Source of the DNA: Chara braunii
Taxonomy: Eukaryota; Streptophyta; Charophyceae; Charales; Characeae
Assembly: GCA_003427395.1 (NCBI GenBank)
Contig: BFEA01000213.1
Coordinates: forward strand, 258,893 to 280,146
DNA: 21,254 nucleotides
Reading direction: 5' to 3'
Shown: positions 1 to 9,180 of the stretch, in pieces
Position numbering within the stretch: position 1 is the stretch's first letter
How the letters are laid out: every line of letters starts with the position of its first letter
Notes under the pieces: model-generated
What the model was told of the DNA's origin: nothing
What the model saw: only the letters and a program-made list of their open reading frames with translations
Database searches by the model: none
Translations under genes and position numbers: made by a program

Positions 1-63
1 TATCTTGTACTTTGTGAGAGAGGTCGGTTCTTGTTCTGGTCTGCACCGTTACGGTATGCAACA
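1..63 (+). mobile_element. 3' end of a 5' LTR (plus-strand retroelement, truncated by window edge)
   Basis: The sequence up to the ACA at 61-63 is read as the end of an LTR because a tRNA primer-binding site follows three bases later and a gag-type reading frame lies downstream on the same strand. Only the terminal 63 bases are inside the window, so the LTR start, promoter and length are unknown. It does not resemble the LTRs of the large Ty3 element in the middle of the window or the LTR at the right end, so it belongs to a separate family. The call rests on position next to the PBS. Confidence 0.5.
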
Positions 64-66
64 GTT

Positions 67-78
67 TGGTATCGGAGC
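67..78 (+). promoter_or_regulatory. Primer-binding site, initiator tRNA-Met type
   Basis: TGGTATCGGAGC differs at one base from the PBS complementary to the 3' end of plant initiator tRNA-Met (TGGTATCAGAGC). It lies just inside the presumed LTR end and would prime minus-strand DNA synthesis. The A-to-G change could be decay or a tolerated variant. Confidence 0.6.
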
Positions 79-143
79 GGACCTCTCATTCAGAGGACCC
101 CCTCAATCAAGTAGCCAGCTTGCTTGATCTATTGATTACTCAT

Positions 144-720
144 TAGTAAATCAAGTAGGACTTCGTCAAATCTCTGAATTTTTTTCTCGCAACAAATATC
201 TGAAAATTTCTGATAATCGCATTTCGTTTTACCTGAAAATTTCTGATATTAGTATTTCGTTTTCACGCAACAAATATCTGAAAATTCTGATAATAGCATT
301 TCGTTTTATCTGAAAATTCCTGATAGTATCATTTTGTTTCTCTGATATTTGCATACATAGCTGAAAATTTCTGATGTTAACATTTCGTTTTCTAGGCATA
401 TTAGGATAACGATAGAGGTGGTCATATTCTCGGAAACCGGATTTATTCTTTTCTGAAAATCGAATCTCCATTGTATCTCGCAAAATTTCTTTTTAAAACC
501 GAAATCTTGCGAAGCCTACCAGCATTTCGTTTTAGGCATATTAGGAGGTTGCCATATTCTCAGAAACTGGACTTAGTTCTTTTCTGAAAATCGCATCTCT
601 ACTCTATTTCGCAAAATAAAAAAATTTCAAGATTGCATTTTTCAATGATTTTTGTGAAAGCCGAAATTTTGCGGAACCTGACCTAGATCTCGCTCATAGT
701 ACTCTTCTGACATACCTCAC
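144..720 (+). repeat. AT-rich degenerate tandem repeats in the retroelement leader
   Basis: A short unit built on 'ctgaaaatttctgata' followed by 'gcatttcgtttt' recurs about five times between roughly 185 and 395. A longer unit, beginning 'catttcgtttt.taggcatatta' and running through 'catattctc.gaaac.gga' and 'ttcttttctgaaaatcg', is present twice, at about 383-490 and 524-612. No credible gene is visible; the 84-residue minus-strand frame here is a low-complexity translation of the repeat. This is the untranslated leader between the PBS and gag. Confidence 0.7.
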
Positions 721-743
721 TCATAGCAGATCGACAGATATAC

Positions 744-766
744 AAAAAAAAAAAAAAAAGGGGGGG
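744..766 (+). repeat. Pure polypurine run A16G7
   Basis: Sixteen A are followed directly by seven G and then TGATCG. The composition is that of a polypurine tract, or of a retroposed poly(A) tail with a G run. It sits in the leader, upstream of gag, where a plus-strand PPT is not expected. Confidence 0.6.
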
Positions 767-904
767 TGATCGTGATCCTCTTCTTTTATTTTATTTATTT
801 ATTTTAGTCTGTTGATTAGGACCGTTAGGGAAGTATAGCTGGGTTGGTTACCTACCTGCATTTTCCCTCCCACCCACCCCATTGCCTGCACTCCCGGGTT
901 GGTA

Positions 905-1078
905 CAGTGCCACGTCAGCAACAGTGCCACGTCAGCAGTGCCACGTCAGCAACAGTGCCACATCAGCAACAGTGCCACATCAGCAGTACCATGTCAGCAG
1001 CGCCACAGTGCCACATCAGCAACAGTGCCACGTCAGCAGTACCACGTCAACAGTGCCACAGTGCCACGTCAGCAGTGC
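905..1078 (+). repeat. Minisatellite of about ten 15-18 bp units with core CCACGTCAGCA
   Basis: Ten units of the form GTGCCACGTCAGCA(A/G) lie head to tail. Six keep CCACGTCA exactly, three read CCACATCA and one reads CCATGTCA. Most unit spacings are multiples of three and the unit has no stop codon, so all three forward frames stay open. This explains the overlapping Ser/Gln/His-rich frames here. CCACGTCA is the reverse complement of TGACGTGG, an ACGT-core motif of the kind bound by plant bZIP factors. The array lies just upstream of the gag ATG at 1088. Confidence 0.9.
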
Positions 1079-1087
1079 CCCGCGACC

Positions 1088-2685
1088 ATGACGGGCTCAG
1101 TTCTGGGCATGCCAGGCCAACTGGCCAATGAGTCCATTGCCGAGTACCGACAGCGTTTCGAAGCTCAGCTTGCACTGATCGAGGCTGAGGAACAGCGTCA
1201 GGCGGCAGCCGAGGCTGCCCGCCTACAAGCTGAAGCGGCGGCAACAGCTGAAAAGCAGCGGCTTCAAGCTGAAGCAGAAGCAGATACCCAGGCACGTCGC
1301 AAGGAGGCCCAGGATCTGTTACAGCGGCATGAAACCACCAGCATCGAAAAGCTCAAGTTCTGACATTTTGAACCATCTGAGCAGCATGACGACGCGACAC
1401 CGGAAGAGCAGCACAAGGAGTTCCTGGCCAAACTCGTGACCCGGTTGGTTTACACTTGTAACCACCTGCAGTCCGAGCTGGCGAATCTCCGACGGGCGGT
1501 GCGGAACCACAAGGATCTGCACGAGGATGCTACACGGGCACTTGATTCCTGTGTACAGGACTTGGAGCAAGTTGCACGAAGACCAGATGCTGGCGAGTCC
1601 AGCAGTACACCCTCTACCCACCAATTGGAGGAACGAGTTGACCACGTCGTCGCAATGCTCGACGACATCAGCACCTTCGCTGCACCAGCCACCATCAGCA
1701 AGCAGTTGGACACCTTGAAGACCGAGGTTCAGCAACTGCACCAGCTGCCCAACAAGGATGGCAACACCACACAGCACTACAAGATGCCGACATTCCCCAT
1801 CGAAAAGTCGATGATTATACGCATCAAGACCCGGTCCGCTGGTGGGAGGGCTTTACGATGGAACTTCGGATTCTTTTCGTCCCCGAGCACTCGTACATCG
1901 GCGCTCTGTTCCTCAACTCAAAGGGGGGATGCCAGATCTGGCTTAACCACCTGGCAGCCATCCACGGTGTCGATGTCGCCGATCTGCACACGAAGATTCC
2001 TTGGGCAGATCTGACGAAGCTATGGAAGAAGCGGTTCATCGTGGACGACGCCCCGGCGCTCGCCATCAACCGCCTCTTCGCTATGACGCAAGGCAACACA
2101 TCGACACGCGACTGGCTCACGGAATGGAAAAAGATCGCGGCGACGCCCAATCTCGAATTGTCATTTTCGCATCTGCGTCGGGAGTTCTACAACTGGTCAT
2201 GTGTCGCCTTGAGCCTTGCACTTGGTGATCGCGAGCAATACTCAACCTTCGCCGAAATCATCGACAAGGCAAGGGAGATCATCAAGACCAATAGGGCGGC
2301 TGCACACGAAAAGTCGGCATGGCAGCCAACCTATGTGGAGAAAGGAAAATTTGGTCCGCGTCCGCAGCATGTCGCTGCAGTCCACTCGGACAACATTGTG
2401 GAAGACCCGGCAGCCACACAAGCATCACGGGAGGGAGATCAGGTGGCTGCTGTCCAGCCGCGTAGCAACAACAACTCCCGAGGAAAAGGGAAGGCAAAAA
2501 CCGCATCGTCGGCCGAAAACAGACAGCCAGCACCATGGGTCAAATTTCACTTGACCGAGGCCGAATACAAGTGGCGCGGCCGGTATGGCTGCTGCTATTG
2601 GTGCAACAGCACCAAGCACAAGACCTCCCAATGCCCGGATCAAGGCAAGGAGGATGTTCGGCCTCGCATCAACTCGGGAAACTGA
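1088..2685 (+). pseudogene. gag: Broken Ty3/Gypsy-type gag (capsid and nucleocapsid)
   Basis: Gag forms the retrotransposon particle. The ATG at 1088 has a favourable context (gcgaccATG) and opens a frame rich in Ala/Gln/Glu with strong coiled-coil character (about 1140-1330). A TGA at 1361-1363 interrupts it, after which the same frame resumes (TPEEQHKEF, LEERVDHVV). Near 1809-1811 a one-base loss moves the capsid into another frame, which then runs unbroken to the stop at 2683-2685. That part holds the usual gag motif around 'DPVRWWEGF', 'WLTEWKKI' and, near the C-terminus, one CCHC zinc knuckle CYWCNSTKHKTSQC. No protease or RT follows, so the element is a gag-only fragment. It is unrelated by eye to the minus-strand gag at 11000-12817. 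Confidence 0.8.
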
Positions 2686-2945
2686 GTTGCGCGGGCCGGT
2701 GTGGACTTGGCCTTTCGAGTACTTTAGCAGCTACGACCTTGACCTCTCAAGACTGTAGCAGCTACGACATTGACCTTTCAGGATCCCTACAGCTTCGACC
2801 TCTACAGGGCTGTGACTCCTACTCGACAGACCTACAGATCGAACCCCTACCACTACACAGACCTACGACAGAAAACAACAACTGTCAAAACACAGGTCAC
2901 GGGTTCAAACACTCGGGGTCGACACAGATATTGTACACAGGTAAG
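2686..2945 (+). other. Degenerate post-gag stretch
   Basis: Downstream of the gag stop the same element seems to continue for about 260 bases. It has short imperfect repeats ('agcagctacgac.ttgacct' at about 2728 and 2757) and Pro/Thr-rich translations, typical of the linker before protease. No aspartic-protease DSG/DTG motif appears before the sequence changes to the minus-strand LTR repeat. Nothing else can be supported. Confidence 0.4.
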
Positions 2946-3006
2946 GTGAGAACTAGGGATCGAGCCCTGGGATCTGCATTCGCTACTGCTAACAGGTGAA
3001 AACCGT

Positions 3007-4038
3007 TTCATCTTATTCACAGAAGAAATAATAATACAATGTTGAATAGTTGAACCAGAATCAAAGTCCGAATCCCTCTTCTACTGCTGGTATCACTTGA
3101 GGTCCACCATAGCCATGGCCGCCTCCCTCACTATTCACTCTCACAGGCTGAGGCTATGGCGAACTACTAGGCCTTGCCCACATGCCCAAAGGACAACCCA
3201 AAGCAACTATGGCTGCTCTGGCTCAGGCCGCCATGCTCGACTCTGCCTTGAAGCTTCTAGGTGTGGCTCAACCCCAGCTGGGGCCTTCTTGCTGCAGCAT
3301 CCACCAAGGTGATGAAGATGGCTGCCACCATAGCCATGTAAGTACTTTTGGCGCTCCTCCCCCTTCCTGTCCTTCTTCCTCATCCAAGTCCTTGCTTCTT
3401 CCCCAGCAGCGCTGCTCCAAGCTAACGCTGCTCCAGCCAGGGCTCCAACCAGTGTGTCGCCAAACTTGCACACCGACAATGAGGTTGGGCTCTTCGCCCG
3501 GCCTGGAGATATAGCGGCCTGATTGCCTCTTGGGCGGTGACTTCCATACCTCTCGGCCTTCCCAGCAACCGGTACCTCCTCCCTTTCGGAGGGAAACATC
3601 ATTGCGGACTCTGATATCGCCCGTACAGGCCCTAGACTCAGACTCGTTGGACTGGTACCTGCCTGGACATAGCCTACAACTATTGGGCCTCTCAAAATGC
3701 CACTTTTGTCTTCTTTTGCTCGGCCTCCAGTACCCGCACATCTACCTCTTCGGGGTGCAGTACCGGCCTACCTGATACTTGAGTGTTTTCCCCCGCTGCA
3801 ATCCCTCAATGTCACGACCCAGGTAAGTACCGGCCCTGAGGGCCCAACAAACGAACAAGTGCCCTTACGGGCCACACACACACTCAAGCCAACCAGCACT
3901 CAGACAGACATGCGGTCCAGCAAGCGTGCAAACACACAGACTTAGTAGCAAGCGGGAAACTCAGCAAGGCATTCAGTCCATGAGCAAAACTCAGAAATCA
4001 GCCGTGTGTTTCAATCCATGTTTGGTCAGGTCATCACA
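3007..4038 (-). mobile_element. Isolated LTR, same family as the 6841-8291 LTR (copy 1)
   Basis: This stretch is collinear, with many substitutions and indels, with the 3' LTR of the Ty3 element. Shared blocks include 'aaaggacaacccaaagc', 'tcctccctttcggagggaaacatcattgc', 'caggtaagtacc' and 'aatcagccgtgt'. On the minus strand it begins TGTGATGACC at 4038, matching TGTAATGGCC of the complete LTR. The other end is unclear: similarity fades near 3007 and the last roughly 220 bases of the LTR (6841-7065 in the complete copy) have no obvious counterpart. It could be a solo LTR or a truncated insertion. No target-site duplication was found. It abuts the first recognisable LINE sequence at 4039. Confidence 0.7.
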
Positions 4039-4938
4039 AGAAGATGGACCCCCACTTAGTGCAATTAAAAGTACGGTAACCCATCAGCTCAAACATGTGA
4101 TCTCTGAACTGACAGGGGAGAGCAAGTATTTATTACTTACCCAATCCTTAAGAGGACACAAGCAAGAAGCAGCCAGAGCCAGTAACAAAAGAAGGGTTGC
4201 AAGTAACTGAAACAGGAACCCCCAGCTGACCCGCCGGATGAGGAAAGAAATGAAATCAAAATTGACTCAGAAAATAATGTCTCAAATAAGATAGACGGAA
4301 CCAGGCAGGCAATCGTTTACGAGGAGCTCCTTGAGAAGCCTCTTATCCAACCCTCGCAGCAACAGCAGTTACTACCCCCCATAGTTCCCATGGAAGGTGC
4401 TCTGATCAACAGGAGACAAACACTACGCCTGCGGGTGGCAGGAGGACATGCAGATCTGGCCTTGTCCAAACCCGTTGTACTAATCCTTCCAGTCAGATTG
4501 AAAGAAGGTGTTTGGGAGTTGGGCTTATCTGAGCCGACAGGATCAATACATGGAGAGGTAACAGTACATGGAACCCCAGTAGGCCCTCTCTCATCACTGT
4601 TTGGTAAAATGCTAGGGGAAGCACATTTCAAAGTTGAAATTGTTAAAATTATTCAAGCACAGCTTCCACCTGGGGGCTTCGTTATGCTGATCTTATCTTC
4701 TGACGGTTATAGAATCTCAGCAAAGGATGTGTTCCTTAGATATGAGCACACACGAGCAGTTAACTTACGATGATTCACTCAAGACACGCTAACAGAGCTC
4801 CAGCAAATGAACGTCAAGGCGAGTAACTTCTGGACAGAAGGTGACATCACGATCCTGCACTCCCGCCTCCTAAAGAATGGACAGTCCTTACTAGGCCAAC
4901 GCGGCAAACTTGCCTTTGGACATTGGTTGACCTTGTAA
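4039..4938 (+). pseudogene. LINE ORF1 remnant
   Basis: The region upstream of the endonuclease holds broken coding sequence. One frame runs from 4039 to a stop at 4210 (KSTVTHQLKHVISELTGES). Another is open from about 4207 through the ATG at 4390 (QQQLLPPIVPMEGAL) to a TGA at 4771-4773, and resumes in the same frame (TELQQMNVKASNFWTEGD) to a TAA at 4936-4938. ORF1 proteins of LINEs bind RNA. No CCHC knuckle or RRM can be seen in what remains, so the assignment rests on position and on the strand shared with ORF2. The C-terminal half is polar with a short hydrophobic patch (GGFVMLILSS). Confidence 0.5.
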
Positions 4939-4977
4939 GACATCACTTACAGCTAATTGACTGGATAATTAGTAACA

Positions 4978-5907
4978 ATGGAAGATACAAATGTGTTGGA
5001 AATACTACACGATTGGAAACTCCTAAAAAGAGCCACAGACCTAGACCTTCGATCACTCAATGTAAATGGTCTAGCATCCGCGAAACAACAAAAACGGCAG
5101 GCAACCTACGAGCAACTGAGAGGAGTGGAAGGTAGGCAATGGCCTGATGCCATCTGTATACAGGAAACACACTTGATGGATAATGCAGACCACCATCACA
5201 CCCACAAACAGATTTGGCCCCATCAGGCCTTCAGGGCACACGTGCCTAGGCCAGGAAGTGCAAGAGTAGCAATATGGCTTCCCCCCGACTCAAGAATTGA
5301 TCCTCTTTATTGGAAAGCAGATAAGAAAGAAGGGAGATGGGTATTCCTTTTAACTACGCAAGAGATTGTAGTGACAATCTTATGCGTATATGGTCCCAAT
5401 GAGGTAGGAGAAAGAGGTCGCTTCTTTGACTCCCTAAAAGGTCGCCTCCTTGTCGGTATCCCAATAGTAATGGCAGGAGACTTCAATGCAGCACCAAATA
5501 GGCAGATGGATCGTTGGCAGATTCCTTCCCCCTGTCCTCATTACATGGAAAGAGATGAGCAAATAATTGAAGGACTATGCCAGTCTCTCAACCTTTTTGA
5601 TGCATACAGACGTAAGTTCACATGTTTCAGGAAGAGCATAACAATGAAAGCATCAAAATCTCGCATAGATCTCATACTTGTATCAATAGAACTGAAAGGT
5701 GCGCTTCAAATAGCAGAGATATTCCCTCGTAGTATCTTCCCAAGCCTTTATCATGCTATGACAACACTAATGCTTTCGTTCAAAAACAAGTCGGATCAAG
5801 GTAAAGGTTTTTGTCAACTAAATACATCCCTCTTGAACATTTATCGTTTTCAAAGTATATCTGCAAGATGTTTGGTCATTCTGGAGAGAACAAAGAGAAA
5901 GGATTAA
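4978..5907 (+). pseudogene. LINE ORF2, APE-type endonuclease domain
   Basis: This 309-codon frame is the N-terminal domain of LINE ORF2, which nicks target DNA to prime reverse transcription. The exonuclease-endonuclease-phosphatase motifs appear in order: SLNVNGL (about residue 26), CIQETHL with the metal-binding Glu (about 60), VYGPN (about 137), AGDFNAAPN (about 165) and SRIDLILVS (about 228). The last motif is normally SDH; here it reads SLYHAMT, so His is kept but the Asp is replaced by Tyr, which should weaken or abolish activity. A frameshift near 5860 ends the frame early; the linker continues in another frame (REQRERINDS, then MFLGCKCNEY at 5939). The ATG at 4978 comes 40 bases after the ORF1 stop. 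Confidence 0.85.
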
Positions 5908-5910
5908 CGA

Positions 5911-6840
5911 CAGTATAAGGTCGTTCAACAACGGTATAATGTTTTTGGGATGTAAATGCAATGAATATTCAAAATTGCTTGCTAAGCAACGCCATCTAGA
6001 GAAATCTGAACTACAAAAACAACTTCATGAACTTCAAAAACAAGAAGAGGATCCAGTTAAAGAACCTCAACTAACTGAGATTACCAAAAGAATCAGCGAT
6101 TTGGAGGCTAATTTTTTAAGTATATGGAGCACCAGTGGCAAGGAATCAAAATTAGAGGCAAGCTAAAGGGTCATAATACGGAGGGGGTGATGGACGCGAG
6201 ATTTTTTGCCACAGCAAAAGCCAAAACTGGTCGAACCAACATTGAAGCTTTTACAGACCCCCAAGGAAACCAACACTCACTAGTCACTTCAACAGTGACG
6301 TGTACAAAAATAGCAAGAGACTTCTATAAAACCCTCTTTACATATGAATGTAAACAACAACCGAGGGAACAAAGAGTGAAAGAGGTAGAAGATTTTCTTA
6401 ATCCACTAACTAAAACCTTAACAGACCAACCAAAAACAATGTTTGAAAGTTCCCTCACAAAGGAGGAAATTTGGTCTGAAGTTATGATAATGGAGGAGGG
6501 AAAAACTCCAGGAATTGATGGCCTCCCAAAAGAATTATGGGAAGCCATGAGGGATTACCTAGCAAATGATCTAATGGATTTCTATCACGCAGTATGGGCC
6601 TCAGGAACAATGGGAGAAATAGTTGGACAAGGGGTACTGACCCTCTTATACAAAAAAACAAAGCAACCATCCGAAATTACAGACCGATCACCCTACTCAA
6701 GGTCGGGTTTTGAAAGTCGTTACTGACATCATTCATCCTACTCAAACCAGTTTCATTGAAGGTACGAATATTCAAGACAATATTCTACTAGTAAATGAAT
6801 TAGTTAAACTCTCTAGACAATCTAAGCAAAACACAGCTTT
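5911..6840 (+). pseudogene. LINE ORF2, linker and N-terminal half of reverse transcriptase
   Basis: The linker is a Lys/Gln/Glu-rich helical segment (QKQLHELQKQEEDP) typical between endonuclease and RT in plant LINEs. A frameshift near 6120 is followed by DARFFATAKAKTGRT and the early RT motif KTPGIDGLPKELW (about 6505-6545). Two more shifts follow, one in the run of A near 6654-6660 and one near 6708. After them come the RPITLL motif in one frame and HPTQTSFIEGTNIQDNILL in the next. The sequence then stops exactly before RT motif A. The catalytic motif A aspartate lies about 7.7 kb away at 14580. Confidence 0.85.
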
Positions 6841-8291
6841 TGTTACGATCCTGGTCATTCCCAAAGTGCAAATTCACAATGAAAGACAATGCCACCCAAT
6901 TGCGAAAGAAATGAAAGCACTTGCAAAGAGATAGAGACTTGAGGAGAGAGAAAGAAGAAGAAGAAGAAGACAAAGAAGAAGAAGAAGATGTTACACCAGC
7001 AAGACCAATGACAGTTCCCCCTTCTCTCTCCACCTTCCTCCTCCTCCTTCACTTCGCCAATCTTATTCTTTTCCCAATAATAATAATAACAATGAGTGGA
7101 TGAACCACAATCAACATTCGAAGTTCCCTCTTACTGCTGACTCAACAACAACAACAACAACAACAACAACAAGTCCATCATAGTTATGGCTTCCCTCCTT
7201 CTGACACCTCTCACATGCATAGGCTATGGCGGACTACTAAGGGCCCTGCCCTCCTGTCCAAAGGACAACCCAAAGCGGCTATGGTGCTGCGCTCCTGTCC
7301 AAAGGACAACCCAAAGCAGCTATGCCGCTGCTAACTGATCCGCCATGCCTGACTCTGCCTCGAGCTTCCTTGGTGCGACACTACCCCAACTGGGCCCTTC
7401 CAGATGCAGCGCCCAACAAGGTGATGAAGACGGTGTCCACCATAGCCAAGTAGGTGCCTCGCCACTCTCCTCCTTCGCCCCCTTCTCCCTCCTCCTCAGG
7501 CTAGGCTGCTCGCCATAGCCAGGCTGAGCGCCAGCTGCCCTTCACCTCCAAGCAGCGTTGGGCTGATACAGAGCTGTATCAGCCCAGCGCTGTGCTCCAG
7601 CAGCATGTCGCCAATCCTTGCATACCGCAACTGAGGAGGAGCTACTTGCTCCCCCCGGAAGATATAGCGGCCTACTGGCCTCTCGGGCGGTGACTTCCTA
7701 GGCGCGGCCTATTGGCCTCTTGGGCGCTGACTTCCTAGGCCGAGTGGCCTCCCAGCAACCGGTACCTCCTCCCTTTCGGAGGGAAACATCATTGCAGGCT
7801 CTGCTATCCTTCGGACAGGCCCTAGACCCGGGCTACTTGGACTCGTACCGGCCTACCTCTAGCCTACCGCTACTGGGCCTCTAAAAATGCCAACTTTTTG
7901 TCTTCTTCTGCTCGGCCTCCAGTACCCGACGCTTCTACCACTACTTCAGTGGTACCGGCCTACCTGCTACTTGAGTGTTTTTCCCCTCTGCTCAAAGTGT
8001 CGCAGGCCTACCCCCGCTACTCGAGTGTTTTCCCCCATGCAACCCTCAAAGTCACGGCCACAGGTAAGTACCAGCCCTGCGGGGTCTTTCAACCAACAAG
8101 TACCCTTGCGGGTCACACACACACTCAGCCGACAAGCACTCGTACAGGCATGCAAACCAGTAGGCACGCACACACACACACATACATGGAAATCACAACA
8201 GAATGCGGGAATCTCAACAAGGCATTCATTCCAGCGGCAAATCCCAAAAATCAGCCGTGTTCTCAGTCTGTCTTTTTGGCGGGCCATTACA
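6841..8291 (-). mobile_element. 3' LTR of the Ty3 element (copy 2, complete, 1,451 bp)
   Basis: On the minus strand the LTR runs from TGTAATGGCC (8291) to CGTAACA (6841), with TGT...ACA ends. It lies directly beside a polypurine tract on one side and the CTTT duplication on the other. It holds (GAA)n at about 6954-6990, (CAA)n at about 7143-7172 and (CA)n near 8168. Internal duplications include two units of the 'aaaggacaacccaaagc.gctatg' block (about 7253-7325) and two of 'gcggcct..tggcctct.gggcg.tgacttcctaggc' (about 7667-7740). A 35-40 base palindrome at 7553-7592 is absent from copy 1. No protein is encoded; the short frames here are composition artefacts. Confidence 0.85.
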
Positions 8292-8304
8292 CTACCCCCC
8301 TCTC
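8292..8304 (-). promoter_or_regulatory. Polypurine tract of the Ty3 element
   Basis: On the minus strand GAGAGGGGGGTAG immediately precedes the LTR start TGTAATGG. The PPT primes plus-strand DNA synthesis, and its position fixes both the element's orientation and the internal edge of the 3' LTR. Confidence 0.85.
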
Positions 8305-8332
8305 AAGAGCGAGGTCCCTTCGAGCAAGTAAC

Positions 8333-9180
8333 TCATTCAGAGTCGGCACAAAATGCATCGTAGGCGTAGATCAGAAAGAGGGCTTTAGTAAGACCGTGAG
8401 GAGTGGGTTTTGCAGAAAACTTAGCAGTTTGTCCGTTAGTGATCTGTCGTTCATAGGCGTTAACCACTCGTGGAGCATTCTTTAGCAACTCTTTCCTGTC
8501 GATCCAGAAAAACTCATTCAACGGGTAATACAGGAAGTGAACCTTGTACTGTCTGTTGCTCCCTCTTCCTTCATGGACAACGATTTTGTCTATCTCATGG
8601 CCGTCGTCGATAGATCGAGGTATCATAGGATCTCGGAAGGGAAAAGTCTCATCATCGATGTGTGGAAACAGTTTGGACGCGTGAAAGACCGGATATGTGC
8701 GCAGATGAGGAGGCACGTTAATCACATACGAAGGACCAAATTCATCCCCAATCACCTTAAGAACTTGTCAAGGGCCATAGTACAATGGAAGGAGTTCCCG
8801 TGATACACCCTCTTCGTTAGAAAACTCAGACATTTTGACCCAGACATAACTCCCTACTTTGAAGTTCGCTTCTTTGCGCGACTTGTTAGCATGTTTGATC
8901 ATGGAATGCTGACGCTTGTTCATTGCTGCGATAACAGTTTTGAGCAGGCGTGCGTACTTGGCATTGTAGCCAGGCATGCCGGGCCTCAGACCAGGGGACC
9001 GTTCCGGGAACAAATAGGAGAGAGGATTGCGCAGCTGCCAACCATATTGCATCTGATTCGGTGTTACGCCAGTTGCAGAGTGAATGGAGTTGCTGTACAA
9101 CCCTTTCACTTTGTGTAACTCCTTGTCCCACGTGTTCTGATCTGGAACAATTAACGCGCGAAGCAGTTGAATGACAGTCT
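8333..9180 (-). pseudogene. pol: Ty3 pol: integrase C-terminus and chromodomain
   Basis: One minus-strand frame covers the end of pol. It begins near 9180 after a one-base frameshift and reads VPDQNTWDKELHKVKGLYS, followed by GVTPNQMQYGW and the GPY/F-type C-terminal domain (SYVWVKMSEF, LYYGP). A TGA at 8768-8770 stands where Trp is expected. The same frame then continues with NVPPHLRTYPVFHASKLFPH, a typical integrase C-terminus, and ends with a chromodomain-like segment (EIDKIVVHEGRG, YKVHFLYYPLNEFFWIDRKE, LKNAPRVV). The chromodomain identifies a chromovirus; in this family it can guide integration by binding histone marks. The stop is at 8333-8335, 29 bases before the PPT. Confidence 0.85.

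Larger units (their letters stand above)
4039..6840 (+). mobile_element. LINE retrotransposon, 5' part (ORF1, endonuclease, start of RT)
   Basis: A non-LTR element in plus orientation carries an ORF1-like region, an APE-type endonuclease, a linker and the N-terminal motifs of reverse transcriptase. It stops inside RT at a CTTT (6837-6840) that is repeated at 14576-14579, where the rest of the element resumes. The 5' end is not defined because an LTR adjoins it at 4038. Confidence 0.85.

Noticed and set aside
905-1078. CRISPR-like regular repeats
   Set aside because: Units are contiguous, without unique spacers, in a eukaryotic retroelement. This is a minisatellite.
844-1131. Three overlapping His/Gln/Ser-rich frames
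   Set aside because: They translate the CCACGTCA minisatellite in three frames because the unit has no stop and is mostly a multiple of three bases. Only the frame leading to the gag ATG has any support.
2947-2995. tRNA-like segment with a T-arm-like 'gggatcgagccc'
   Set aside because: No cloverleaf with acceptor, D and anticodon arms could be formed; the resemblance is limited to one short hairpin.
6800-7103. Glu/Lys- or Ser/Phe-rich small frames
   Set aside because: They arise from the (GAA)n microsatellite in the LTR.
7887-8485. Long plus-strand frames across the LTR and the end of pol
   Set aside because: They are antisense to the LTR and the chromodomain frame, with Pro/Thr/His composition set by the LTR repeats.
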